Part shown: positions 39,801 through 47,009 of the stretch, in pieces | Layout of the letters: each line of letters opens with the position of its first letter | Position numbering within the stretch: the first letter of the stretch is position 1 | From: a virus | Reading direction: 5' to 3' (one strand) | Virus record (IMG/VR): IMGVR_UViG_3300025098_000019 | Coordinates: 1 to 64,000 of that record | Length of the DNA stretch: 64,000 nt | Position numbers and translations under genes: made by a program | The notes under the pieces: model-generated | The model's input: only the letters and a program-made list of their open reading frames with translations | What the model was told of the DNA's origin: nothing | Databases searched by the model: none

Positions 39801-42800
39801 GTATGCAGGATATAATCCTAACTTAGTTGGCGTAGCAGGAATAAAACATCCGTCAGTAGTTTCGTACTCGTAAAGATCAATTTCGTCACCGTTGTTCAAT
39901 TCAACTTTAATATTAACAAAACCTTCATCAGTAAACACATATTCTTTTTCATGTGTTAATTGTATTCCGTTAACGTACACTAGTACTGCCTTTGCACTCA
40001 ATGCATCTAAATTAAAATATTCTGATAATGCAAAAAACTTACTAGAGCTAGGTAATACTTTATATGATATTCTATTGTCTGCTTTATATGCAAGCATGTC
40101 AGAGAAGTAAAACGGCATACCTTCTGATTTTTCAGAATTTATTTTTTGTAGTACTTTGTCTACATGTACTTTAACAGGACCGTCAAAACCCAAAGTTGAT
40201 GCAGTTTGTATAAACTGTCTTTTAAATTTAGCATATTCATTTTTAGAATATCTAAGAGCTTTAACAATATTTGCATCTTTATCAACGATATGGAATAATG
40301 GTAAGTTAATTGGACCACTGTGCTTTAAAAATCTTCTGCCATATTGATCAATATCTCCGTAGTCTCTTAACGGATGCTGTTCTAAGTCAATTAAATTTTC
40401 TTGTATTGTGTTAACGTGATCAAGAACTTCACCTAACGTAAATTCTTTTGGATTTTCGTTTAACGGATTTCGTTCAAAGTTACTTGCCATTTCATAGTAG
40501 GCATTACCATTTATAATTGCTTCGCTGCTATAGAGTTTAATAACAATATTATCGTCTACATTTAATGTTTTTTCAAATGTTAACTCTCTGTCTTTGTTAA
40601 TGCTATAGTCTGTAGTAATATCATTATTAACAAATACTGCAATGCTTTCATGTATATTTTTAAAAACACTTACATTAAATGATTCATTATCTACGCCTTC
40701 GGCAATATATTGTAATATTGCTGCTTGCTCACTATTTTTATTAGCTTTAGTCCAACCATTTTGGTATGTAAACTCTGTAGGTGAATTAAACTTCTTTAAG
40801 AATCCAGCTTCTAAATTATATGTTAAAATTTCATTATCTAAATTATACTGAACAGTTTCTGTAATTAACGGAAACTCAAAAAGTATATCACCTAAATTTT
40901 CTATATTTTTGTAAGATAACCCAAAGCCTAACTCTTTGTCATTTGCTTCTACTTCGCTAACTTTATAAGAGAATATTTTAGTTCCTCTAAATGTAGAATC
41001 TGGATATTGAATAACATCTGAAAAACTTGATCCGTCATGGTCAAACAAATCAAATAATGGTTGTTGATTTGTCTGCGTTTTGTCCTGTGCTAAGTGCCAG
41101 TTAGTGCCGTTAAAATAATATATCAACCCAGAATTACTACCGTTTTTAATTAAAACAGTTTCGTCTAACATTGGATTAGTATCTTTTGCTTCAACTAAAC
41201 TAATAATATTATTATTGTCAAACTTAATAAAGTTAACTTCATATATTTTATTATTTGCTCGAACATCAGTATCTGTTGTAACTAGAATACGCATTCCGTT
41301 TGATAACGGTACACCATCAATGCTATAACCTGTGGCGCCTTCAATAGTGCTGAATATATCTGTTGTTACAGTGTCAATTAAATCAACATCATGTTTTGAA
41401 TTAATTCCGTAGCCGAATAACTTTAGTCCTGCTTCAAATTCAATAATAGGTCTAGAAGCTCGCTCGCTCAGGTCAACTACAGGTTGCTGATTATTGTAAA
41501 ACGCACTTTTCTCAATTACGTCTTTGTGAAACCATCTATTATATCTAGTCCAAGCATTTCTATCTAAACTTGCTCTATTAATAATAATATAATCTTTAGT
41601 TCCGGCGTATGCACTTGCATTACCAAAAGGTCTTCTATCAAAAGGTTCAGAATCAAAAGGTACAAATACATCGCCTGTGTATGCTGCTGGTATAACTAAG
41701 TTTCTTTCATCAATAAGTTTAATTGAATCTCCAACACCTTCAACATAATATTCGCTGTTTGCATATTCACTTGGTGTTACATTTCCAAGGAAACTAACTT
41801 TGAGTCCATTAGTAAGCTCTACGCCATTAGCACTTTTATAATAACGCTTTTCAAGTATATCGTTAATATCAATACTTGTATTTTCAACAATATCAAATAC
41901 TTTGATATAACCACTTGTGTTAATATTAGTGCTACTAACATAATATAAATTTTCTGGCGAATTAAACGGAACTGTAAATTCTATAGTTCCTTCTTCGACG
42001 TTTATAGGTAAAATTTCATTGTTATTAACATCGTATGCTTTTATTCCATCAACATATCGATTACTAACATTAGTTGCATTATTATATGTACTTGTTACTT
42101 CAACTCTTACATTTGGTGCACCACCGTCGCCTAGGTCTGCATCAAAGAATGTAATTACTTCTCCTGAAGTAAAGTTTTCGCCACCTTCAATAACGCTTAC
42201 ACTACTAACAACTCCGTCTGCAGAAATAATAACTTCAAACTTTGCAAATTTACCGTTTTCAGTTGAAACATAATCAGTAATTTCGTATGTACCAGGAACT
42301 CTTAAACTATTCTTTGATGTTCTAATATTAGTAGATTTAATTTCACCATTCGAAGGTGTTACTACTACATAATTACCGTCTGAATCTTGAGATAATTTAA
42401 AGTCAGCATCGTTAAATTTTCTATTTGTTGTAAAAGATATTGGATGGCCTTTGCAACGAATTTTAAATCTATATGTCTGTCCTTTATAAAGTGTTAATGT
42501 TGGGTTAGCATCAAACGCAGGAGGATCAAATTTGTATACTGTATTATCATCTTGTACTTCAGTAGTAACAGTATATTCACTTTGTTCAGTGTCATTTCTT
42601 CCAAATACATTTACAGTCTGCGGACCGTTTGGCATCCAGTAGTAATCTCTAAAGTTTACAAACTTATCCCAATCAATATTTGGATTCCAAGCATAAAACT
42701 CTTGTCCTGACAGCAAACTTTGATTTGAAATGTCACCGTTTAAATTTTTAATTTGATTAACATAATCGGAATAGTCACCGTAAAAGTTAACATTATTTAA

Positions 42801-43076
42801 ATTGTCGGTAATAACTGTAGATGATTCAAATTGTCTGTTTTGTCGCTGGGTGCTTACATCTTCAATATAAGTATCGCTGGCCCTATAAGCCTTTGCAGTT
42901 GTTCTTCCAACATACCCCGAAACCTTTTCTGCTGTTCCTGGTTGAAATAATTGATCAATTGTACTTGATAATATTTTTTCGTTAGTGTCAGTTCTAAAAT
43001 ACTTAGGTAAAAGGTCTACGCTTTTTCTTTTTGAATTGTCACCTGTTGGTAGAGCTGCGTCTTCTTTATTTGCCAT
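27828..43076 (-). CDS. Giant 5082-residue virion protein (gp7/gp8 position, putative baseplate or fibre)
   Basis: 5082 residues, roughly 560 kDa, uninterrupted. It follows gp6 and precedes the fibres, the place of T4 gp7-gp8. Residues 1-120 contain LPKYFRTDTNEK and FYAWNPNIDWDKF segments and may anchor it. Four copies of a carbohydrate-binding CBM5/12-like pattern (W...Y..G..V.Y....Y.A) lie near residues 1536, 1795, 2296 and 2948. FG-GAP-type propeller repeats (LLVVGSPSAS, HVLVVGEPGNDEDG, FGYAVSITDEYIGV) lie at about 2215-2290 and 3020-3210. Glycine-rich turns such as IFDAGEGYTS and VVDPGTGYLS recur around 3980-4120. An AAGGA site precedes the ATG. It probably combines wedge and adhesin roles; no direct proof. 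Confidence 0.9.
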   Translation of the reverse strand: MANKEDAALPTGDNSKRKSVDLLPKYFRTDTNEKILSSTIDQLFQPGTAEKVSGYVGRTTAKAYRASDTYIEDVSTQRQNRQFESSTVITDNLNNVNFYGDYSDYVNQIKNLNGDISNQSLLSGQEFYAWNPNIDWDKFVNFRDYYWMPNGPQTVNVFGRNDTEQSEYTVTTEVQDDNTVYKFDPPAFDANPTLTLYKGQTYRFKIRCKGHPISFTTNRKFNDADFKLSQDSDGNYVVVTPSNGEIKSTNIRTSKNSLRVPGTYEITDYVSTENGKFAKFEVIISADGVVSSVSVIEGGENFTSGEVITFFDADLGDGGAPNVRVEVTSTYNNATNVSNRYVDGIKAYDVNNNEILPINVEEGTIEFTVPFNSPENLYYVSSTNINTSGYIKVFDIVENTSIDINDILEKRYYKSANGVELTNGLKVSFLGNVTPSEYANSEYYVEGVGDSIKLIDERNLVIPAAYTGDVFVPFDSEPFDRRPFGNASAYAGTKDYIIINRASLDRNAWTRYNRWFHKDVIEKSAFYNNQQPVVDLSERASRPIIEFEAGLKLFGYGINSKHDVDLIDTVTTDIFSTIEGATGYSIDGVPLSNGMRILVTTDTDVRANNKIYEVNFIKFDNNNIISLVEAKDTNPMLDETVLIKNGSNSGLIYYFNGTNWHLAQDKTQTNQQPLFDLFDHDGSSFSDVIQYPDSTFRGTKIFSYKVSEVEANDKELGFGLSYKNIENLGDILFEFPLITETVQYNLDNEILTYNLEAGFLKKFNSPTEFTYQNGWTKANKNSEQAAILQYIAEGVDNESFNVSVFKNIHESIAVFVNNDITTDYSINKDRELTFEKTLNVDDNIVIKLYSSEAIINGNAYYEMASNFERNPLNENPKEFTLGEVLDHVNTIQENLIDLEQHPLRDYGDIDQYGRRFLKHSGPINLPLFHIVDKDANIVKALRYSKNEYAKFKRQFIQTASTLGFDGPVKVHVDKVLQKINSEKSEGMPFYFSDMLAYKADNRISYKVLPSSSKFFALSEYFNLDALSAKAVLVYVNGIQLTHEKEYVFTDEGFVNIKVELNNGDEIDLYEYETTDGCFIPATPTKLGLYPAYHPKKYTDTTTAINREVIQGHDGSIVVAYGDYRDDLILDFEKRIFNNIKQKYNTDILDINEFVSGTNRDTGFTRQQINSAMSADFVEWNDIAGGLDYSNIDFWSQTNKFTFNFSAMSSPQDQSLPGFWRGVYKEAFDTDRPHTHPWEMLGLTIEPQWWSEVYGPAPYTNSNFVMWEDLQQGIIRDPNAQTIVNSKYVRPGLLNHLPVDAEGNLVDPLTSDYAKNYVQIKTRSQFTFGDHSPIETAWRQSSEYPFALITSWMLNQPAKLMGLGYDISRIKRNLVGHLVYTESNTPIRTTDLVFPNTYNDNTRVLSSGLVNYIYNFLATNIDVTWKKYTQSIASIDNKLAIKVGGFTEKEKFKLILDSRTPLNEGNVFVPEENYQIILNKSAPIDTAVLSGIIVEKRPNGWSIAGYDKQKASFDFYEASAKSTDPVINIGGISEEFVIWNESKQYVKSANVRYDGFYYRCISSHVSGSTFDQDKFAKLSSLPTVGGRDAILRRNFTNVVKNYPYGTTLRTVQELVDFILGYERYLMDQGFVFDYFNKETGVIEDWTYSVKELMFWTTQNWSAGSVLTLSPGAQQFKFYKEYAVVDDIFDKFYNYSLVKADGKLLERNFTSIARDSENQFGLEVKNSEDGIYGVRLPLVQIEHVILLDNETVFNDVIFDRPAGYRQERIKVIGYRSDEWTGGLNIPGFIYDEAIVTEWEQWQDYDVGALVKYKEFYYVAKIDLKGVENFVPQDWERLDKRPTPRLLPNFDYRSIQFADFYDLDSDNFDVEQQKHAQHLIGYQKRQYLSNIINDDVSQYKFYQGFIQDKGTPNALTKLFDALGSDDTDSLEFYEEWALRVGQYGAVDSYEEVEYIIDENEFRVQPQTVELVNSKAINDVDLSIKILPYQVNSKPLDYNHKPFPTVKDYYKEIIDSGYVNEDDITYTVADVKDMLTADVNRISSDEYIWVTGKNEDWDILQHVVSGDKVIGIQGFAEEADGEFINATPLATITIKKAAHFLPGDIIGVRNLGRGNDGFYEIKAVRNNQLDVRTGITQTVQDIETGEGNGYLTRLRSVRSSNIQTANSIIEKDLSHNQKLWIDGTDNQWSVLQKKESFLDFNEYYTQDTESSIDNSYGNDIAASNENLNVAIANSKSNNGVVEVWQRPTYKSEFKLLDILKPDTDVAPMNDRQAFGESIALSPDGKLLVVGSPSASNISETFQGEWNANTNYSQLDMVSYQENFWRAVRNVPAAEVTLEYSTFDSYAFTEIAATNAGLSYINDITLLLQGQPYFANKTVDHILIRAPFDQYRASKVTDNIVLKWNKYTNLNRQIAEGEAIEVWPNGLNDLNDGVNVIPNSDFIDNGFSNNGKHEILEKIDYVLYLTAFNNPPSVGDTVITNEGAGTVASVFIEQDKLLLYIKDTNGVLIETDELRNGREDVIGQYTQPSFKPLSHLGGFWKVQTAEYINANEFSALTDFGTPAYGLVYQDLITSEDPREPNYYINSLDTVYPTNTDKYLAYISVLSHTGIEYNTSATNFFDTRWIVRLPKEIEAQTTVGTNVRLYIDKQNPSYDFSLVGLQDPGLIEQINSQTHEVQDMWDGWIDFIQIDRQPVGVDTDGDGQFQDFFEPIPGDIIEDAFTGATAEVAYYLNRDVNKARVYIKNKSANKIFSSGNSIVLNTLENGSPNQRRMGEIQNVSTFNSITGKLVVLNHPSGSNFPINPNSYGGLTQFSSLDVFAYANKEYWIYQETLTEEGRDLPASIPSILNNDWVIVYNAPVNNTGTINSIANQGVYTIYKRFDSQWSYVDTYSIPGSATGGVGQRVGQKVAIAQTNELYRIFVGSKDKVYLLKHGTDDDGVTYEYALDKDKRYRGAWSVTASYLINEIVVDNYQLYQARTFSTGSPTTSNKWQPLNNRINYLSHVPNDHPLYSNGSDPDALFDDLGETVIDFTKDLAVSKNGEVIAVSAETDTSVDEDNKILIYRLQDTRYVFHQEIVAPTSNTNWGSSIDLSTTGHVLVVGEPGNDEDGFDTGKAYIYTLDTAPHFTLKQTISGPGTELADQFGYAVSITDEYIGVSSFNGNIKVETRFDRYQDPISLNSYVLDEDSNERTPTTFDDGFTSFLSDHVNSGSVTLYQDIDGHWLQAEQLEYVGNSNVDGGSRFARSLLLNQNNVYIGLPTNPTVGPEATNPGSFLDYVMEKGTHAWTVLRNPVDVVDVKKIKHAFLYNVKTNQLVTYLDFVDPVQGKILGEVDQEISWKSYIDLARYNATNLPEFFSETNNWENKYVGQLWWDLSTARFKDAYHGDSITQANNWNTLVQDYSIDIYEWVESDLIPSEWDSISSSATGLERGISGLSKYGDDAYSVKLVYDKETSAFNEKYYFWVKDKFTLPTRENRSKTALDVSRLIADPRGQGYRYVTLLSNNKFALFNCESLISDKDIALNIGYYTSDSELKNIHFEYQILSEGLETSVPKADLERKWIHSLVGYDDRGREVPDMTLPQKQKYGTLFKPRQSWFVNRAEALKEVIERANIVLQENIVVDDFDLSILSRKEDVPLVTSRLYDRIVDTELDLQFLGTAKVETAILTPVIAENGTVRRVAIQNSGRGYNDLTFDPLTSANRAGPDYEVIGSGTGLELDIIINNLGQITKVNIINHGKNYDADTLIIVRPLSVLVQSDSTIDGRWAIYNYDNTDTVVPWKRKQVQSYDTSAYWDYANWYAEGYNQFTQIDFLVEESYQLYGLDDDINDIIKIKNIGSAGWLLLKKIGNSGNRDYTFDYETIGRENGTIQFSKKLYSKNTNFVGYDNYPFDGNFYDTEPVQETRDILTALKDNIFVDNLAVHYNKLFFASVRYVLSEQLNVDWVFKTSFVKAKHNVGELEQKITYQNDSLPSYNDYINEVKPYSTSVREYLSAYQKVDNTNTLVSDFDVPPYYNEDSKSIVPARVTVIDDELTVYDDRFDEYPDKNWKDNVGFKLTAVNIFDAGEGYTSTPTITFVGGGGTGAKARAYIGAGKIRSVEVVDPGTGYLSAPRIIVAGSIANGGREGSLNAVIGDTVVRSMHVDVKFDRVSGDYFVVDLPETQQFTGTGAKTKFDLKWPMDLRNNKIQVFVDDEKSLRNDYTYLNVDNTDISYTRQLGQIVFAKPPALDAVIRVEYFKDPAMLSAQDRIKHRYFPTEGMPGVDLGQLMSGVDYGGVEVRSFDFDGPAGWDTDEWYTSTWDTYDNTYEDQLFVADGSTTVIELDTPLENGIVYNIYKNGIRIDDADYPANPSNPNAVMPSLTGNGSQVLINLADYEVDGMPGDRFIVRKVSSDGSFLPDAASYDTQLIGGDFIGNASGVKAEDIVIDGDLFVTSNNSGGPEELVPGQVLDTVDLTVYERIGSGNGQIYNQTFITNEGDSTFNIGVTPSSDDAVIVKVNDEIINSSEYTLDYINLTITFNEAFVANNRLNIITVGVSGKDIISIDQLITDGTSIVYETAIPWTDILQIYTRYNGAVTKELEVISRESDNGFVEFLFNPNIPSAGNVLDYEIYSNREEQNYSRVVRDSYVASTLQKEFTLSQTPIYKDPQSFFTVVIIDNVVQRPGYQKVYIVEDDTLLNYSLETFQVPYSSIDITDVFVYLNGNKLTRNESFTVATGSSSINFLAGLLNEGDKIEIFLENGSYTIEGNQLVVEQDLYAGTKVQVMQFSNHDIIEIHRTSYDIEIPLTLVPGDETDRYNNLTAGKVLLNAPAIDAQYVWIAVSGQLLTPNVDYKLVTPLLIQLNNTLEKGQDIDIIHFAAPASTPTIAWKQFKDILNRTHYKRFDTAEGIYLTEPLQSNDLRVYVNSTVGLQNPNKKLNQPGVLWINKERIEYFAISGNTLRQLRRSTHGTGAGDIYDVGTPVYAMGINKNMPYRDEIVTTNYVAADQQKQFVLDFTPTRGVDEFEVFAAGKRLRKTEIKSFDPTVALDSPAGDITIPPEFTVVNSVLVLTTPLDEGQKIAVVRKIGKLWSETGTPLKDAENDIGRFLRKSISELPK

Positions 43077-43090
43077 TACTAAATAATTCC

Positions 43091-46000
43091 TTAACTACTC
43101 TGCAAACCAATGTTTTGCGTGTTTGTTGCTGTAACTACAGTGCCGGTTGACGACAAACGACTTGCTGTAACTTCAGTTATAATATCAATCTCTGCAACTG
43201 ATGCAGAATTAATGAAAATTTCATCTGATTCTGAACGTATCTCAAACAAGCTACCAAATGATTGTGTTACTTGTTTTGGAACAATAACAAAAGTTACTAG
43301 GTCCGGTGACAGTCTGTTCATTACATATGTTGCTAGTTCTTGGAAATAAAACGTATCTCCAAAGTCCCAATTTTCTAGCGAAAAGTATTGATTTATTGCT
43401 TCAATAGTACGAGTTTTAAGATCACTGTCATTAATAACTTGATCAGGATTTTTAACTATTTTAAATACTGCTTGTAAATCACTTGTTGCTTCTGAGCCAA
43501 ATAATGGCTTGTATTTTACAGGATGATAAATTACTTCATCACTGATAGATTTTATTTTATTAAGTGACGATCCGTAACTTCTAAATAACTCATCAGGTGA
43601 CGGCGGAAGCGGTGCTGTTGGAAGCTGGCCGTCTAAGTACAATCTATAACTTCTATCATAATTTTTAGTTAACATAAACACATCAATTAAGTTACTAGCA
43701 CTAGGATCAATCCTAGCATTATAGTCTGCAACATGTACATAATGGAATTTTAAATTTGCACGACCATTAAATGCTCTATATCCTGCAACAGGTTCTTTTT
43801 TTGGAATACTAGCATTAACTACTCTAAAAAAGTCGCCTTCTTTAAAATACAATATTGTTCCGTCAGTATAAGAACTTATTGGCTGTTCTAAGTTATTGCT
43901 GTCTATTACTTCAATGTTGTTTGCAGCATAATCGATATATCTATAATCTTCTGTTCCTGCTTCTGTTCTGTATTTTTCTAAAATTACAGTTTGGTCAGTG
44001 CTAACTAATTCTGTAAATATCTGTGGATCGTCAATTACTCCATCTTCGTCTGCATCTTTAAATGTAACTTCAATTTTAGTACTGTCAACGTATCCTTCAG
44101 CATCTCTATATTCTTGCATTACTTCCCATGAATAATCTTGGGTGTATGCTTGTGTTGAATTGGGCTGTGTGTTAATGCTTAAAACTGATATTTTATCTTT
44201 AAGTACTTGTCCAGTTTTTGAATCATAAATTTTATCGCTGCTGTCATAATAGAATCTAATTTCTTCATCGCTTTCAAAAACGTAGCGCAATCCTCTATAA
44301 GTTATAGTATATGTTTCACCGTTAGTTTCAAACAAAATTAACCAACTAGAATCAATATTTGAATTTGTCTTATCACCAGCAAATGAGTTACTAAAGTTAT
44401 TAATTTTATTTAAATTAGTTGCCTTAATAACACGCCATGTTTGTGTGTTAATATCATATCGTAAACCAAAATCATTATACGCAAAAATTTGATCAATCAT
44501 TTCAATCTTAACGTCATCTAATAAACTATTAGCAAGACGTGGTTTAATTTCTACTAAGTTAGATCCTTCTGGAATTTTATCAGCAAGTGCAATTGGTCCT
44601 GTTGTAGTTGACAAATTAGTTGTTAAACCGTTTCCTGCAACTGCAAGAACCTTTGTCCATATGTATTGTTTAACTCCATAATTGCTAGAGTTGTTTACAT
44701 CAATTAATTCATTGTTAGAAGTAAATGCATAGCCTGCTGGCGGTTGGAATTTTACAGAAGTGCCTGCTTCAACATATCGCAATGTATTAGATGTAAACGT
44801 GCCTACATTAAATCCTTGCTGATCAGAATCTTCAAAAAATCCTGTATATGTATTAGTATGATTGCTAACTGACTTCCATTTAACCCCTAAATCTAAAGTT
44901 AAAATCTTAGAAAACTTATCTAAGTAAAAATGCTTTATACGTCTATTATCTAAAATAGGCTCTAGGTTATTAATTATAACGCCTTCGATATCAGTTTGTG
45001 TTTGGAATGTAAAACTTGTTTTGTCTGTTGTATATTCTTTATATATTATGCCATCATTGCCGTATAAATTAGTACTAGAATACTTTCCTGTTGAGTCAAT
45101 CAAATCAAAGTATCTTGATATACCGCTTGATATTCTGTTTACACTCTTAACTTTAATAATGTCTTGACTAACTCCTAATGGAGCAACATTATAATCTTCT
45201 CCAGTAATCATTCTATTCTGTGTATAGTATGTTGCAGGAGCATTTTGCTTAATGCTTAGATTTGATTCACTTGCTGCACTATTAGATACAGAATATTGTA
45301 AAGACATTGTTAATGTAAGTTCTTGTACTTTACCTGTTTTACTCAAATACGGTATGTTTATAGAGATATTTGTTAATGCAGCTGGAGAAATAACCATTCC
45401 TCTATTTTCACTTACTCTATAATAAGTACGGAATGTACCTTTTGGTAAACTTCCAAAAACACCATCTGAAAATATAAGATTAATTCTATCATCAATTCTT
45501 GTTAAAACACTGTAAATGTCTCTGATCTTCTTATTAAGACTGTTGTATATAACGTTGTTGCCTTCAACTGCGTCTACCTTTGTCCAAGAATCCACTTCAT
45601 TATTATTAGAATCTAATTTGTAAAGCCAAACATCTGAGTCGTTAATGTTAGTAGCATCAATTGCTACAGTTTGATTAGGAACAGGTTGTGTAATTGAGAA
45701 CTGACCGTTTTCTAAACGCCCTTGTCTAAAGTGTGCAAAGAAACCGGAGTTAGAACTGCCAGCACCTTGTGCATCATCTCTATATAAAAACGCAAAGTTG
45801 TTTCCAGGAATTGGTGGTTCTTCTTGTATGTTGCCATCGTCTATATCTGTTGACACAATTTCAAAACCAGTACTTTTACCTTCAACTGGCTTTTCAAAAC
45901 TAAACACAGGAACATCTGTGTTAACACCGTTAACTCTATATTGTTCTGTTGCTACTCCGCCTACCATTTCTTTTTTGTTTGGTCGACCAAACACACCGTT

Positions 46001-46498
46001 AACTGGAAGTGCTGTGTTTAATACCTTAACAAACTGTTCATACCAATTAGTATTAGTGCTGTCGTTCCATAATATAGTTTGACCTTGCAAGTTTCTACCA
46101 TTTGAATCAATAACGTCTTCAGTTGTACTAACACTAGTGATTTTTAGTAAGCCGTTTGCTGCTTGATTTCTACGAGGATTATAATTAAGTAAACGTGCTA
46201 AACGGAGAACACTTTCTCTACGCTCTGCAAGTTCTAAAAAGTTTTCTCTAGCATTTAGGTCAATACGGAAAGCAAGGTTTTGACCTAAGAAAGCAATCAA
46301 GTCAATTAGTGCTAGATATTCGCTTGATTCTATATAGTCGTTAAAATCCTCAGGATAATTAGTCCTAAGGTAGTTGATCATTGTTCGACGTAAATTGTCA
46401 AAGTCGTATGATTGAAAATCTGCGTTGCGGAAGGTTTGGTATACACGCTTCCAATCTTCTGCAACTAGTAATCTATTCTGTCTATCTGTCGCTGACAT
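43091..46498 (-). CDS. gp6: Baseplate wedge subunit gp6-like
   Basis: 1135 residues, longer than T4 gp6 (about 660). The N-terminus has the family signature: FDNLRRTMINYLRTNYPE, YIESSEYLALIDLIAFLGQN, FRIDLNARENFL and a RRESVLRLARLLNY helix. The C-terminus has a wedge-type end (TIEAINQYF, DTFYFQELATYVMNRL). gp6 dimerises to form the inner baseplate ring. Most of the extra length is beta-rich central insertion (about 250-900). GAGGA precedes the ATG, and an AATAAATAC box is at 46519-46526. The gene follows gp25 as in T4-like phages. Confidence 0.93.
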   Translation of the reverse strand: MSATDRQNRLLVAEDWKRVYQTFRNADFQSYDFDNLRRTMINYLRTNYPEDFNDYIESSEYLALIDLIAFLGQNLAFRIDLNARENFLELAERRESVLRLARLLNYNPRRNQAANGLLKITSVSTTEDVIDSNGRNLQGQTILWNDSTNTNWYEQFVKVLNTALPVNGVFGRPNKKEMVGGVATEQYRVNGVNTDVPVFSFEKPVEGKSTGFEIVSTDIDDGNIQEEPPIPGNNFAFLYRDDAQGAGSSNSGFFAHFRQGRLENGQFSITQPVPNQTVAIDATNINDSDVWLYKLDSNNNEVDSWTKVDAVEGNNVIYNSLNKKIRDIYSVLTRIDDRINLIFSDGVFGSLPKGTFRTYYRVSENRGMVISPAALTNISINIPYLSKTGKVQELTLTMSLQYSVSNSAASESNLSIKQNAPATYYTQNRMITGEDYNVAPLGVSQDIIKVKSVNRISSGISRYFDLIDSTGKYSSTNLYGNDGIIYKEYTTDKTSFTFQTQTDIEGVIINNLEPILDNRRIKHFYLDKFSKILTLDLGVKWKSVSNHTNTYTGFFEDSDQQGFNVGTFTSNTLRYVEAGTSVKFQPPAGYAFTSNNELIDVNNSSNYGVKQYIWTKVLAVAGNGLTTNLSTTTGPIALADKIPEGSNLVEIKPRLANSLLDDVKIEMIDQIFAYNDFGLRYDINTQTWRVIKATNLNKINNFSNSFAGDKTNSNIDSSWLILFETNGETYTITYRGLRYVFESDEEIRFYYDSSDKIYDSKTGQVLKDKISVLSINTQPNSTQAYTQDYSWEVMQEYRDAEGYVDSTKIEVTFKDADEDGVIDDPQIFTELVSTDQTVILEKYRTEAGTEDYRYIDYAANNIEVIDSNNLEQPISSYTDGTILYFKEGDFFRVVNASIPKKEPVAGYRAFNGRANLKFHYVHVADYNARIDPSASNLIDVFMLTKNYDRSYRLYLDGQLPTAPLPPSPDELFRSYGSSLNKIKSISDEVIYHPVKYKPLFGSEATSDLQAVFKIVKNPDQVINDSDLKTRTIEAINQYFSLENWDFGDTFYFQELATYVMNRLSPDLVTFVIVPKQVTQSFGSLFEIRSESDEIFINSASVAEIDIITEVTASRLSSTGTVVTATNTQNIGLQSS

Positions 46499-46518
46499 GT
46501 GCTTTCCTCGTTATAATG

Positions 46519-46526
46519 TATTTATT
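46519..46526 (-). promoter_or_regulatory. Late-promoter-like box AATAAATA
   Basis: Minus-strand AATAAATAC, one mismatch from the T4 late box, in the 52-base gap between gp25 and gp6. A transcript starting about six bases downstream would have a 15-base leader with GAGGA before the gp6 ATG. Confidence 0.5.
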
Positions 46527-46550
46527 CAATTTAAAATATGCGTATATAAC

Positions 46551-46997
46551 TTAGGAAAGTAATCCGTTGTCTTGATCAAACTGTAACCGCATAGTTTCAG
46601 CTATACTGTAATTTAAGTAAACTAACACACATTCTATTTGTAAACCGCTTTCGTATTCTTCTACTATTACTTGATCAGCTTGTACTCTTGGATCGTAATT
46701 AATAATATCTTCTACATTTTCAACAATAGCAGCTTTAAGATTCTCAGTTAACGGATCAAATAAAACGTCCCAAATAATTGTTCCAAATTCAGGTTGTTCT
46801 AATTTTTCACCTTGCCGTATGTGAAAATGATTTATTATGTCTTGTTTGATAACTGCAAGATCATATAATTTGTTACCAATATTTTCGTTGCTAACTGAAC
46901 TAATCGATCTGTACGTAGCAGACGATGATGGTTTTTGCTGACTTTGTGGTACATCAACAATTACCCGTTTATATAAGTTTTTTTCTAAAGTGCTCAT
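46551..46997 (-). CDS. gp25: Baseplate wedge subunit gp25-like (gpW/gp25 family)
   Basis: 148 residues. The helix HFHIRQGEKLEQPEFGT and IWDVLFDPLTENLKAAIVE, then NYDPRV, is the gpW/gp25 lysozyme-like fold used in the inner baseplate wedge and in type VI secretion (TssE). Position between the gp5-like hub gene and gp6 supports it. Unusually, no Shine-Dalgarno sequence precedes the ATG; a CATAAATAC box sits only five bases upstream (47002-47009), so the transcript could be leaderless. Otherwise typical in length. Confidence 0.92.
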   Translation of the reverse strand: MSTLEKNLYKRVIVDVPQSQQKPSSSATYRSISSVSNENIGNKLYDLAVIKQDIINHFHIRQGEKLEQPEFGTIIWDVLFDPLTENLKAAIVENVEDIINYDPRVQADQVIVEEYESGLQIECVLVYLNYSIAETMRLQFDQDNGLLS

Positions 46998-47001
46998 AAC
47001 G

Positions 47002-47009
47002 TATTTATG
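47002..47009 (-). promoter_or_regulatory. Possible late-promoter-like box directly before gp25
   Basis: Minus-strand CATAAATA followed by C, one mismatch from TATAAATA. By T4 geometry transcription would start within a base or so of the gp25 ATG. It overlaps the tail end of the upstream gene's stop region. Could be chance in an AT-rich gap. Confidence 0.3.
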
